Origin: Endomicrobium sp. | GTDB lineage: Bacteria > Elusimicrobiota > Endomicrobiia > Endomicrobiales > Endomicrobiaceae | Reading direction: 5' to 3' | Assembly (NCBI GenBank): GCA_031262885.1 | Contig: JAISGV010000003.1 | Coordinates: forward strand, 205,978-269,977 | Length of the DNA: 64,000 bases | Shown here: in pieces, positions 28,885 through 38,464 of the stretch | How positions within the stretch are numbered: the stretch's first letter is position 1 | How the letters are laid out: the number at the start of each line of letters is the position of its first letter | Translations under genes and position numbers: made by a program | Notes under the pieces: generated by a model | What the model saw: only the letters and a program-made list of their open reading frames with translations | What the model was told of the DNA's origin: nothing | Database searches by the model: none

Positions 28885-30199
28885 TTTTTTTTATATGTCC
28901 CTTCTTCATCATAGTTTCAGTTATTGCCCTACTTCTTTCTATTATTAATTTTGCATTATTAAAAAGTTCATCATAACTTAATTTTTTATCAGCAACTTTT
29001 TCTCTTATAGCTTTAACTCCTATAGAAGCAGCTAACCTTGGAACAACAATTAAATCATCCATGTTTGGTAAAATTTTTTTGGGATTAATTTTATTATCAG
29101 GAATACAGGAAGCAAGAGCTAAAGCTGCTTCTATACACATAGAATCAGTTATAGAATGAGCTCTTACATCTAACACTCCTCTAAATACCCCAGGAAATCC
29201 TAATGAGTTATTAACCTGATTATCAAAATCGCTTCTTCCAGTTGCTACCACAGCTGCACCTTCCTCTTTTGCTAGCCAAGGCCAAATTTCTGGTATAGGA
29301 TTAGCACAGGCAAAAATTATAGGATCTTTAGACATATACCTAATCCACTCCTTTTTAATAATATTAGGTCCAGGGGTAGATAAAGCGATTAAAACATCAG
29401 CATTTTTCATGGCTTCTTTGATTCCACCTTGTAAATTATTAATATTAGTTAAATTAGCTAATCGTTTTTTTTCATAGTGTTGAGTTTGCATTCTAGTATC
29501 ACATTTACTAATTATTCCTTTGGAATCCACTACAATCATTTTAGCAAGATCAGCTCCATAAATTGCTAATAGTTTTGATATACATATATTGGCTGAACCT
29601 GCGCCTATCATTGCTATTTTAACTTCATTTATTTTTTTATTAACAATTTTTAAGGCATTTATAAGCCCTGCTAAAGTGACAATGGCTGTACCCTGTTGAT
29701 CATCATGCCATACTGGAATGGAACATTCTTTTTTTAATCTGTTAAGTACTGTAAAACATTTAGGTTGTTCTATATCTTCTAAATTAATACCTCCAAAAGA
29801 AGGTTGTAACGTTTTTGTTGTTTGTATTATTTCGTCCTCAGATTTTATTTCTAAACATATCGGATATGCGTCTACACCTCCCAAATACTTATATAATAAA
29901 GCTTTACCTTCCATTACAGGCAAACTTGCCTCTGCGCCTATATTCCCAAGTCCTAAAACTCTAGAACCATCACTTACAATTGCTATACTATTCCATTTGT
30001 TAGTGTATTCATATACAAGTTCAGGATTTTTATAGATATCCATACATACAGAAGCTACTCCTGGACTGTACCAAATAGCAAAATCTGTAAAATCTTTTAT
30101 TCTACATTTTGGTATAATTTCTATTTTGCCCTTGTAAAATGGATGTAATTTTCTTGAAATTTCAAGAGGTTTATTTACATCTTTCATATTTTTTTTCAT
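28865..30199 (-). CDS. NAD(P)-dependent malic enzyme
   Basis: Oxidative decarboxylation of malate to pyruvate with reduction of NAD(P). The 444-residue product is the short bacterial type: YSPGVASVCMDI, VSDGSRVLGLGNIGAEASLPVMEGK in pattern, WHDDQQGTAIVTLAGL, nucleotide-binding MIGAGSANICIS, ALSTPGP and CANPIPEI. It lacks the C-terminal phosphotransacetylase-like domain of MaeB. AGGA lies 5 bases before the ATG. First gene of a three-gene fumarase operon. Confidence 0.93.
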   Translation of the reverse strand: MKKNMKDVNKPLEISRKLHPFYKGKIEIIPKCRIKDFTDFAIWYSPGVASVCMDIYKNPELVYEYTNKWNSIAIVSDGSRVLGLGNIGAEASLPVMEGKALLYKYLGGVDAYPICLEIKSEDEIIQTTKTLQPSFGGINLEDIEQPKCFTVLNRLKKECSIPVWHDDQQGTAIVTLAGLINALKIVNKKINEVKIAMIGAGSANICISKLLAIYGADLAKMIVVDSKGIISKCDTRMQTQHYEKKRLANLTNINNLQGGIKEAMKNADVLIALSTPGPNIIKKEWIRYMSKDPIIFACANPIPEIWPWLAKEEGAAVVATGRSDFDNQVNNSLGFPGVFRGVLDVRAHSITDSMCIEAALALASCIPDNKINPKKILPNMDDLIVVPRLAASIGVKAIREKVADKKLSYDELFNNAKLIIERSRAITETMMKKGHIKKSAKNPN

Positions 30200-30275
30200 T
30201 TAGTTCCTATATTGCTATATATATTTTAACCACTTGTACAATGTAATTGTAGCATATTATTATTACGTATAAAAA

Positions 30276-30348
30276 TGCTGAGGGACAGAATCGAACTGTC
30301 GACACCAGGTTTTTCAGACCTGTGCTCTACCAACTGAGCTACCTCAGC
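30276..30348 (-). tRNA. tRNA-Phe (GAA)
   Basis: Complete cloverleaf of 73 bases. Acceptor GCTGAGG pairs with CCTCAGC, discriminator A73; anticodon loop CTGAAAA carries GAA; the T-loop is TTCGATT. CCA is not encoded. Confidence 0.96.
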
Positions 30349-30381
30349 AATAATTACTAAAAATTTAACTTAACTTTTTTG

Positions 30382-30606
30382 TTACTTTTTTTGTTCAATG
30401 CAAATATCTTTCTTGTGTATTTTGTCTTCAGTTTTTTTTAAGTCTTGTTTAAGTTTATTAATTGCGCTTACGATTTCTCCGCCTAATTTTTTAACATCGT
30501 TTCTTGTTTCATTTCCTGACTTAGGCGCACATAACAACCCAAAAATACTCCCAAAAACTCCTCCTAAAATAAAAGCTAAGAACGTATTTTTTAAATCATT
30601 ACTCAT
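30382..30606 (-). CDS. YtxH-domain small membrane protein
   Basis: A 74-residue protein with an N-terminal membrane segment (FLAFILGGVFGSIFGLLCAPKSG) followed by a charged helical tail. AxxFGLLxAPKSGxETR is the YtxH-type pattern seen in many small envelope proteins; function unknown. The ATG shares a base with the stop of the upstream small membrane gene (TAATG), so both are coupled. Confidence 0.72.
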   Translation of the reverse strand: MSNDLKNTFLAFILGGVFGSIFGLLCAPKSGNETRNDVKKLGGEIVSAINKLKQDLKKTEDKIHKKDICIEQKK

Positions 30607-30911
30607 TATTCACTATGACCTCTTTCATCTGATTGTTTAGTTTTAGATAAACAATTAATAATCTTGTAAAATAAATACAACACTGGAAGCATAAAGTATA
30701 AAAATTTTATATTTCTAATACAAAATAATTCTGTTACATTATTATAAAATTTTGGAACTTTATTTAATTTAAACATAATATTATTAACTTTATTAATAAT
30801 GTTACTGCTTTTTCTTATTAAATAAACAAAAAAACAAGTTATTAAAAATACTGTAATAATAATTATTAAAAATATTACTAATAATAAATAATAAATATAT
30901 CTTAAATACAC
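30606..30911 (-). CDS. Small two-helix membrane protein, unknown
   Basis: A 101-residue product from a GTG start with a long N-terminal membrane helix (about 8-33), a polar helical middle and a second hydrophobic stretch (about 68-87). It resembles in layout the DUF948-type proteins that often precede YtxH genes, but I see no firm motif. Coupled to the following YtxH gene by TAATG. An arrangement as a two-gene envelope unit is inference. Confidence 0.55.
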   Translation of the reverse strand: MYLRYIYYLLLVIFLIIIITVFLITCFFVYLIRKSSNIINKVNNIMFKLNKVPKFYNNVTELFCIRNIKFLYFMLPVLYLFYKIINCLSKTKQSDERGHSE

Positions 30912-30949
30912 GTATTTCTATTCTAGCAAAAAAAACAAAAAGAAAAAAA

Positions 30950-32041
30950 TTATAAACAACAAATATAATTCAATTCTTTTATTATTTCTTCAGCTATTAA
31001 TTCCTGAGCAAAACTTTTTGAATATATTGTTTTTTTTCTGTTAGAATCTTCTTTTATTATAGAAAATAATATATTAATCAATTTTTTTTTTGTTATATCA
31101 TTTTCTTCTATAATTTTCCTATAATCATTTTCTATTGCTTTAGCATTCCAATATTGATGGTTATCAGTTGCTTTTGAATAAGGTATTAAGATTGCTGCTT
31201 TTTCTAAAGCATTCATTTCAAAGATAGTACTAGCTCCTGAACGACATATTATAATATTACTAATTGTATATGCATCTTCAATATTATGAATATATTGAAA
31301 AACTTTGTAATTTGAAACGTTTTTAGTTTTTCTTTTTATTGAGAAAAAATCTTTGTTTAATCCAGTTATATGTAATACTTGAAGTTTATTATTAACAGAT
31401 AACTCTATCAAAGAATTAAATATAATTTGATTAAGTGAAATAAAACCTAGACTGCCTCCTACTACTAAAACTATTGGTATTCTGTTATTAAATCCAAATT
31501 TTTGGAAGGATGTTATTCTTGATACCAAAAAAATTTCTTTTCTTATAGGGCAACCAGAAAAAAAAGCATTATTAATATATTTCTTTGATTGTTTGAAACT
31601 TATAAATGTTTTATTTACTATTTTACTTAGTAGTATGTTTGCTTTTCCTGGTATTACATTTTGTTCATGTATGAATGTTATTTTTTTTAATATTTTTGCT
31701 GCAATAATAATTGGGACAGTAATATATCCTCCCATTCCTATAACAATAATTGGATCAATTTTTTTAATTTTTATTAATGCTTTTATTAAATTTAAACAGA
31801 ATGTAAATAAGAACTTTAAGAACTTAATGCTAAATTTTTTTGGCATACCTGACATATTAAATTTGATATATTTAAAATTGCTATTATTCAAAATTTCCAT
31901 AGATATAGTGTTATCAACTATGAAAAAAGTAATATCATAACCATGTTTTTCTAACTCTCTTGCTAAAGCTATTCCAGGATAAACATGTCCTCCACTGCCA
32001 CTAGAAGCTATAATTAATTTTTTGTAATTATTTTTTTTCAT
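30950..32041 (-). CDS. murG: UDP-GlcNAc:lipid I N-acetylglucosaminyltransferase MurG
   Basis: Peripheral membrane glycosyltransferase that turns lipid I into lipid II. The 363-residue product has the N-terminal SGSGGHVYPGIALARELEKHG loop pattern, IGMGGYITVPIIIAA, FIHEQNVIPGKAN, VVGGSLGFISLNQ and the donor-binding CRSGASTIFEMNALEKAAILIPYS region. It is the last gene of the cell-wall cluster here and overlaps ftsW by 14 bases. Confidence 0.94.
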   Translation of the reverse strand: MKKNNYKKLIIASSGSGGHVYPGIALARELEKHGYDITFFIVDNTISMEILNNSNFKYIKFNMSGMPKKFSIKFLKFLFTFCLNLIKALIKIKKIDPIIVIGMGGYITVPIIIAAKILKKITFIHEQNVIPGKANILLSKIVNKTFISFKQSKKYINNAFFSGCPIRKEIFLVSRITSFQKFGFNNRIPIVLVVGGSLGFISLNQIIFNSLIELSVNNKLQVLHITGLNKDFFSIKRKTKNVSNYKVFQYIHNIEDAYTISNIIICRSGASTIFEMNALEKAAILIPYSKATDNHQYWNAKAIENDYRKIIEENDITKKKLINILFSIIKEDSNRKKTIYSKSFAQELIAEEIIKELNYICCL

Positions 32042-33158
32042 ACTGTGATAAATTTATTAGTATTCCAGCAGAAATCATATTTATAATTAAAGCGGTTCCT
32101 CCTGAAGATATGAATGGTAAAGGTAAGCCTTTTGTAGGAAATATTCCTGTTGTAACTGCCATATTTATAAAAGCTTGAAAAACAATTAAAAATGTTATTC
32201 CTAAACATAAAAAACTAGAAAAGACGTCTGGCATTGTTTTACTCATCTTCATACCTTTAAAAAATAAATATAAAAAAAACAAACTCACTATAGAAGTTCC
32301 TAATAATCCCAATTCTTCACCTATTATTGGAAAAATAAAATCGCTATGAGCTTCAGGTAAATACATAATTTTTATTAAACTTTTTCCTAAACCTTTTCCA
32401 AACAGTCCTCCAGACCCAAAAGCATTTAAAGATTGTTTAATTTGATAAGATGATGCATTTATATTTAAAAGTGAAGATATGTAATCTTTTAATCTAATTA
32501 ATCTATATGGTTTTCTAAAGATTTCTTCGATTATAAATAAAACCAAAGCAATGATAATCATTAATATAGTATTAATCTTAATTTCTGCGCAGAATAACAT
32601 TGCAAAACATACTGTTACTATTAAAATAGGAGTACCTAAATCTGGTTCTAACATAATTGGTAAAATCATAAGTAATATAATTATAGTCGGGGCTATTAAT
32701 CCCTTATATTTTTTTATTATGTTTTTTTTTCTAGAAATAAATTCAGATAAAGTTATAATTACAGATAATTTAGAAAATTCTGATGGTTGTATACTAAAAC
32801 CTTTAATATTAATCCATCTTTTTGCTCCTAGTTTGGAAGTACCTATAAATAGAACTAAAATAACACTAATTAGTGTTACAAAGTAAATTATTTTTGAATT
32901 CTTTTTATAAAATTTATAATTTATTAGGAATCCAGTTATAAACATTATTATTAATCCAACTATAACCCATAATGATTGTTTAATTATTAATTTATACGGT
33001 TTTGACCATCTGATGTCAGCCATTATTACACTAGATGAAAATACCATAATTAAACCAAATAAGATACAAGATATTAACATCATTATTAAAGTAAAATCAA
33101 ATTTTTTAAAATTTATTTTAATTATTTTTTTTCTTGCAATATTTTTCATAAAAATCAT
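32028..33158 (-). CDS. ftsW: Peptidoglycan polymerase FtsW (SEDS family)
   Basis: Septal glycan polymerase working with FtsI. The 376-residue product has about ten membrane helices. SEDS marks: KRWINIKGFSIQPSEFSKL, AHSDFIFPIIGEELG and GIFPTKGLPLPFISSGGTALI-type tail. The position between murD and murG in a division cluster favours FtsW over RodA. The start overlaps murD by 41 bases. Confidence 0.93.
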   Translation of the reverse strand: MIFMKNIARKKIIKINFKKFDFTLIMMLISCILFGLIMVFSSSVIMADIRWSKPYKLIIKQSLWVIVGLIIMFITGFLINYKFYKKNSKIIYFVTLISVILVLFIGTSKLGAKRWINIKGFSIQPSEFSKLSVIITLSEFISRKKNIIKKYKGLIAPTIIILLMILPIMLEPDLGTPILIVTVCFAMLFCAEIKINTILMIIIALVLFIIEEIFRKPYRLIRLKDYISSLLNINASSYQIKQSLNAFGSGGLFGKGLGKSLIKIMYLPEAHSDFIFPIIGEELGLLGTSIVSLFFLYLFFKGMKMSKTMPDVFSSFLCLGITFLIVFQAFINMAVTTGIFPTKGLPLPFISSGGTALIINMISAGILINLSQYEKK

Positions 33159-34473
33159 TTATTATTTTCTTGAATAATTTGCCTCTTTCTTCAAAATTTT
33201 TAAATTGATCAAATGAAGCACATGCAGGTGAAAATAAAACAATATCTCCTTTAATAGCTATATTAATTATCGATCTTAAAGCATTTTTTAAATTACCACT
33301 ATTTGTTATTGGAAGATTTTTTAGATCTTTTTTTATTTTATTTGTAGCCTCTCCTATTAAGAAAACATGTTTTACTTTCTTTTTTATTATTTTTCTTAAT
33401 GTTATATATGAAATACCTTTATCTTGTCCTCCCATTATTAAAATAATATTATTATTGAATGCGTCAATAGCTGTTTTAGTTGAAGCAATATTAGTAGATT
33501 TGGAATCATTATAATAAGATACTCCATTTATATTTTTTACAAATTCTATTCTATGTTGAATTCCCTTATATTTTGAAATTACTTTTTCTATTATTTTAAT
33601 TTTTATTCCTATTATGTAAGTAGCTAATACTGCGGCTAAAATATTTTCTATATTATGTTTCCCTATAATATTAATTTTGGGTTTTAATATTACACATTTG
33701 CTATCAATATTTATCAATATATTCCCATTGTCGTAATATACTCCATTGTTTATCGTTTTACTCCTACTAAAAAAAAATATTTTGGAATTTATATCTTTTG
33801 CGATAGTTTTACAAATAAAACTATCGTAATTTATTATTGCAAAATCGTTATTATTTTGGTTAATAAATATATTTTTTTTAGCTTTTATATATAACTCCAT
33901 TGTTTTATGATGTATAATATGATCCGGAGTAATATTTAACAATATTCCTATATCTGGTTTAAAATTAGGACTATCTTCAAGTTGATAACTAGACATTTCA
34001 AGTACTATAATAGTATCTTTAGTTATCTTAGATACTTTTTTTGATAATGGAAATCCAAAATTACCTGCAATAATAGTATTTTTATAATGTTCTTTTATAA
34101 TTTTGTATATTAGTTCCGTGGTTGTACTTTTACCGTTAGTTCCTGTAATTGCTATTATTTTATTATGTTTAAATTGTTTATTCATTATAAGAATTGAAAA
34201 TTCAATTTCGCTAATTACAGGAATATTCCTTTTAATAGCTTCTTGTAAAATAGGAATATTCTTTTCAATTCCTGGACTCTTTATAATAAAATCCGATTCT
34301 AAAATCTTTTTTGAATGTATACCTACTTCAGTTTTAATATTTCCGCTTATAAAAACGTTGGCTTTTCTTTTGTCAATGTCACTTATAAATACATCATAGC
34401 CTACTTTAGCAGCAAGTTTTGCCGCTGCTATCCCGCTTTTTCCAATGCCTAAAATACTTACTTTTTTTGTCAT
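33118..34473 (-). CDS. murD: UDP-MurNAc-L-Ala:D-Glu ligase
   Basis: Cytosolic Mur ligase adding D-glutamate. The 451-residue product has an N-terminal Rossmann-like domain (VSILGIGKSGIAAAKLA), the ATP loop ITGTNGKSTTTELI, NITPDHIIHH, the RIEFVKNINGVSYYNDSKSTN block typical of MurD, and MGGQDKG. The ATG overlaps the mraY stop (TAATG). Confidence 0.95.
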   Translation of the reverse strand: MTKKVSILGIGKSGIAAAKLAAKVGYDVFISDIDKRKANVFISGNIKTEVGIHSKKILESDFIIKSPGIEKNIPILQEAIKRNIPVISEIEFSILIMNKQFKHNKIIAITGTNGKSTTTELIYKIIKEHYKNTIIAGNFGFPLSKKVSKITKDTIIVLEMSSYQLEDSPNFKPDIGILLNITPDHIIHHKTMELYIKAKKNIFINQNNNDFAIINYDSFICKTIAKDINSKIFFFSRSKTINNGVYYDNGNILINIDSKCVILKPKINIIGKHNIENILAAVLATYIIGIKIKIIEKVISKYKGIQHRIEFVKNINGVSYYNDSKSTNIASTKTAIDAFNNNIILIMGGQDKGISYITLRKIIKKKVKHVFLIGEATNKIKKDLKNLPITNSGNLKNALRSIINIAIKGDIVLFSPACASFDQFKNFEERGKLFKKIINDFYEKYCKKKNN

Positions 34474-35510
34474 TATATGACCTTATAAAAAATAGATAAT
34501 ATAGAAAATATTGATAAAATTATAGTTAATATCCAAAATCTTATTGTAATTTTAATTTCATTAATACCTAATATTTCAAAATGATGATGTATAGGAGTCA
34601 TTTTGAATATTCTTTTATTATATTTTTTATAATAGTATATTTGAATGATTACAGAGACTGCTTCAATTACAAATACCCCTCCCAATAATAATAAAATTAA
34701 TTCTTGTTTTATAAGTATAGCAGTTAAGCCTAATATTCCTCCTAAAAATAAACTTCCGCTATCTCCCATAAATATTTCTGCAGGATAAATGTTATACCAT
34801 AAAAATCCTAACCCTGATCCAACTATTGACATAAGAAAAATAGAAATTTCTTCGGATCCTTGTATAGGAATAATATTAATTAATTTTGCTATATTTCTAT
34901 TACTAGCCAAATAAGCTAATATAGCTAATACTATACTAACAATTATAGTGTTCCCTATAGCTAAACCATCAAGTCCATCTGTTAAGTTTACTGCATTTGA
35001 ACTACCAATAATTATTAAAATTAATAGTATTGGATACATATAACTAAGATTTATATTAAAATTTTTTAAAAATGGAATTCTTATTAAATTTGCAAAATTT
35101 GGGTTTGGAGGTGCATAATTTAAATAAATGGTTATGAATAGTGCAAATATTAGTTGGATCGTTATTTTACAGATAATTGTCAAACCTTTTTTATCCTTTG
35201 TAAGTTTTAAATAATCATCATATATTCCTAATAATCCTAACCATAAGATACAACTCAATAAACATATAGTGAATCTATTTTTGAGTTTTAACCATAATAA
35301 GGAATTTATAATTAATGAACATAACATAATAACTCCTCCCATAGTAGGAGTATTTTTTTTTTTGAAATGAGTTATTGGACCATAAGTTCTTATATTTTGT
35401 TTTATTTTTAAAATTACTAATTTCTTAATGAAAAACGGATAAAGAATAAAACAAAACAAAAAACTTGTTATAAAAGAACCAAAAAATCTTAACATTAAAT
35501 ATTTATACAT
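34473..35510 (-). CDS. mraY: Phospho-MurNAc-pentapeptide translocase MraY
   Basis: Integral membrane enzyme making lipid I from UDP-MurNAc-pentapeptide and undecaprenyl phosphate. The 345-residue product has ten membrane helices and motifs KKNTPTMGG, GIYDDYLKLTKDKKGL, NAVNLTDGLDGLAIG, FMGDSGSLFLGG and MTPIHHHFE. It lies in the usual order murF-mraY-murD. Confidence 0.96.
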   Translation of the reverse strand: MYKYLMLRFFGSFITSFLFCFILYPFFIKKLVILKIKQNIRTYGPITHFKKKNTPTMGGVIMLCSLIINSLLWLKLKNRFTICLLSCILWLGLLGIYDDYLKLTKDKKGLTIICKITIQLIFALFITIYLNYAPPNPNFANLIRIPFLKNFNINLSYMYPILLILIIIGSSNAVNLTDGLDGLAIGNTIIVSIVLAILAYLASNRNIAKLINIIPIQGSEEISIFLMSIVGSGLGFLWYNIYPAEIFMGDSGSLFLGGILGLTAILIKQELILLLLGGVFVIEAVSVIIQIYYYKKYNKRIFKMTPIHHHFEILGINEIKITIRFWILTIILSIFSILSIFYKVI

Positions 35511-35522
35511 ATTATTTTATAT

Positions 35523-36914
35523 TCATTGCTTATTAATAAAACAAAAAAAATTTTTACATATTTTTTCTAAATTCATACTTCTTGAGGCTTTAAATAAGAA
35601 TACTGAATTATTATCTAATGGCGTTTGTATTAATTTTTTAAAAAGCATAATTTCGTCAGTACAATAAAAAGTACGTTTTTCGTTTAATTTATTTTTAATA
35701 TAAATTGCCATTTTACCTATCAAATAAATAAATCTAATGGGTTTATTTTTAATAAAATCTCCAATATCATTATGATACATTATTGAATGTATTCCTAATT
35801 CATTCATATCTCCTATAACAAGATTTATATTTTTCCCTTTGTAATGTTCTAAAACAGCTTCAATAGATTTTTTTAATGAAATAGGATTCGAATTATAAGA
35901 GTCATTAATTAAAACAATTCCTTTATTAGTAAAAATATTTTCCATTCTCATCATAATAGGTTGAAATTTTTCTATTCCAATTTTTATTTCATATAATGAA
36001 AACCCTAACTTTATAGCACAAGATGCAGCAGCTAATGCATTCATTATATTAAATTTCCCTTGTGTGTATATTGTAATCATTATTGAATCAGATTTATAAT
36101 GTAATCTAAATTCTATTTTATTTGTATATAGTTTTATATCTTTTGCAGTAACATCTGCTATATTTTTTATTGCAAAAGTAATATCATTACTTTTATGCTG
36201 TTTTTTATTAAACCCATATGTATATTTCAAAAATTTATCATCATTATTAATAACAATAAATGAATTATATTTTAACTTTTTAATACTATCAAATAATTGC
36301 TTTTTCTCTTTGAAAATTCCATAACTGTTTATAAAACTTTTTAAATGGGATAATCCAATATTTGTAATAATGCCAATATTTGGTTTAAGAATTTCAGATA
36401 ATATTTTTATTTCTCCACATAAGGAAGTACCTAATTCAAAAATGGCATATTTTATTTTATGATTCATTCTAAATATAGATAATGGTAATCCTATTCTATT
36501 ATTAAAATTTTGTTTGCTTACTATAGTATTATGTTTTCTACTAAGAATTGAAAATAATATTTCTTTTGTAGTTGTTTTACCATTTGAACCTGTTATAGCT
36601 ATAATTTTAGTTTTATTAAATTTAGATATATATAATTTTGCAATTTCTCCTAAAGTTTTTAAAGTATCAGTAACAACAAATATTGGCACATTTAATTTAT
36701 AGAATTTATTGCATATTATAGCTATTGCTCCTTTATTTATAGCTTCACTAATAAAAATATGTCCATCATAATTTTTTCCTTTAATTGCAATATATATTTC
36801 CCCTTTTTTAATTGTTCTTGAATCAATTGAAATACCTTTTATAGGAATTTTGAATTGATTTTTTATTTTTTTTTTCTTAGATACGATATTCGCTATTTCA
36901 TATAAATACAACAT
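35523..36914 (-). CDS. murF: UDP-MurNAc-tripeptide:D-Ala-D-Ala ligase
   Basis: Adds D-Ala-D-Ala to UDP-MurNAc-tripeptide. The 463-residue product has the N-terminal domain pattern GISIDSRTIKKGEIYIAIKG, ATP loop ITGSNGKTTTKEIL, ELGTSLCGEIKIL, NIGLSHLKSF and LINDSYNSNPISLKKSIE. A10 run in frame at 36866-36875. It sits between murE and mraY. Confidence 0.94.
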   Translation of the reverse strand: MLYLYEIANIVSKKKKIKNQFKIPIKGISIDSRTIKKGEIYIAIKGKNYDGHIFISEAINKGAIAIICNKFYKLNVPIFVVTDTLKTLGEIAKLYISKFNKTKIIAITGSNGKTTTKEILFSILSRKHNTIVSKQNFNNRIGLPLSIFRMNHKIKYAIFELGTSLCGEIKILSEILKPNIGIITNIGLSHLKSFINSYGIFKEKKQLFDSIKKLKYNSFIVINNDDKFLKYTYGFNKKQHKSNDITFAIKNIADVTAKDIKLYTNKIEFRLHYKSDSIMITIYTQGKFNIMNALAAASCAIKLGFSLYEIKIGIEKFQPIMMRMENIFTNKGIVLINDSYNSNPISLKKSIEAVLEHYKGKNINLVIGDMNELGIHSIMYHNDIGDFIKNKPIRFIYLIGKMAIYIKNKLNEKRTFYCTDEIMLFKKLIQTPLDNNSVFLFKASRSMNLEKICKNFFCFINKQ

Positions 36915-36930
36915 TAATAATACTTTATCC

Positions 36931-38448
36931 TTATTTTGATTTTTTATTTTTTTTTTCTTTTAAGAGAATGTATTTTTTAGATATTTCAATATCATTAAAA
37001 TACTTTTTTTTGTTTCCTATTATTTGGTATGTTTCATGGCCTTTACCTGCAATTAATACGATATCCCCTTTATTTGCCATATTGATAGCTTCTTTTATAG
37101 CTACTTCTCTATCTGGTACTACTTTAAAATTATTTTTTTTCTTTATTTCAATTCCAGATTTTATATCTTTAATTATTTTATTTTGATTTTCCATTCTAGG
37201 ATTGTCTGATGTTATAAAAACAAAGGAACTCATTTCTACAGCAATTTTACCCATAATCGGTCTTTTAGTACGATCTCTATTTCCTCCACAACCAAAGACT
37301 GTTATTATTTTGTTTGAGCCTATATTTATAAAGGTTTGTATGCTATTCTTAATAGCATCTTCAGTATGGGCATAATCAACAAATACTTTAAATCCTAATA
37401 TAGTGGATTCTATTTTTTCTAATCTACCAGGAGGAAATAGTTTGGAATTTTCTAAACCATAAATAGCTTCATTTATATTAATATTACAATATACAGCACT
37501 TATTAATGCAGCCAATGCATTATAAGTATTATGTATCCCTATGTAAGGAATTTTAATTTTTTTTATTTTTTCATTTTTAGTATTATTCAATAGTAAATTG
37601 AAACTATTATAATTTTCTGTTGATTTGATATTTACAGCTTTGACTTTTACAATTGATGAATTATTTTTTATAGCATAAGGTGTTATATTCGCATTTATTT
37701 TCATTTTTATAAGTTTTTTACCATATTTATCATCCGCATTAATTATAGCGTATCTTTTTTTTGATGTATTCAATTGTTTAAACAGATTTATTTTTGTATA
37801 AAAATAATTATTCATATTTTTATGAAAATCTAAATGGTCATGAGTTAGATTAGTAAATATTGCTATATTAAAATTTATCCCAAAGACTCTGTTCAATTTT
37901 AAAGCATGAGAAGAAATTTCTATGATTAGATATTTTATACTTTCATTTACCATATCTCTCATTATTTTATAAATATCTACAGATTGTGGAGTAGTATTTA
38001 TGGAATTTATTATCGTATTTTTATATCTATAGTTAATTGTTCCTATAACTCCACAATTGATATTATTATTTAAAAATATATTTTCTAACATATATGTTGT
38101 TGTTGTTTTTCCATTAGTACCTGTAATTCCTATAATAGTTAAATCTTTGTCTGGATGTTCATAAAAATTAGCACTAAAAATCGCCATGAATTTAGTTATG
38201 TCTTTAACAATAATTTTAGGAACAATGGATATATTATAATTAAATCTAGAAACAATGACAGAAGCGCCATTAAAAATTGCCTCCTTTATATGTTTTTTAG
38301 ATTCAATTTCAATTCTAGAAAGATTAAAAAAAACAGCGTTTTTTTTAATCTTTCTAGAATCATAAGAAATACTAGATATTTTAATATTTAAATTTCCTAA
38401 AGTTTTAAATTTAATTTTTATATTTATTAAAATTTTTTTTAGATCCAT
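36931..38448 (-). CDS. murE: UDP-MurNAc-L-Ala-D-Glu:meso-DAP ligase
   Basis: Adds the third stem-peptide residue. The 505-residue product has ATP loop IGITGTNGKTTTTYML, STTPQ-type NTTPQSVDIYKIM, EISSHALKLNRV, TNLTHDHLDFHKN, VDYAHTEDAIKN and FGCGGNRDRTKRPIMG. SDNPRMENQ contains the DNPR motif that marks meso-diaminopimelate specificity, so the organism has DAP-type peptidoglycan. Length is normal. Confidence 0.95.
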   Translation of the reverse strand: MDLKKILINIKIKFKTLGNLNIKISSISYDSRKIKKNAVFFNLSRIEIESKKHIKEAIFNGASVIVSRFNYNISIVPKIIVKDITKFMAIFSANFYEHPDKDLTIIGITGTNGKTTTTYMLENIFLNNNINCGVIGTINYRYKNTIINSINTTPQSVDIYKIMRDMVNESIKYLIIEISSHALKLNRVFGINFNIAIFTNLTHDHLDFHKNMNNYFYTKINLFKQLNTSKKRYAIINADDKYGKKLIKMKINANITPYAIKNNSSIVKVKAVNIKSTENYNSFNLLLNNTKNEKIKKIKIPYIGIHNTYNALAALISAVYCNININEAIYGLENSKLFPPGRLEKIESTILGFKVFVDYAHTEDAIKNSIQTFINIGSNKIITVFGCGGNRDRTKRPIMGKIAVEMSSFVFITSDNPRMENQNKIIKDIKSGIEIKKKNNFKVVPDREVAIKEAINMANKGDIVLIAGKGHETYQIIGNKKKYFNDIEISKKYILLKEKKNKKSK

Positions 38449-38464
38449 TAACTAAACTATTATA

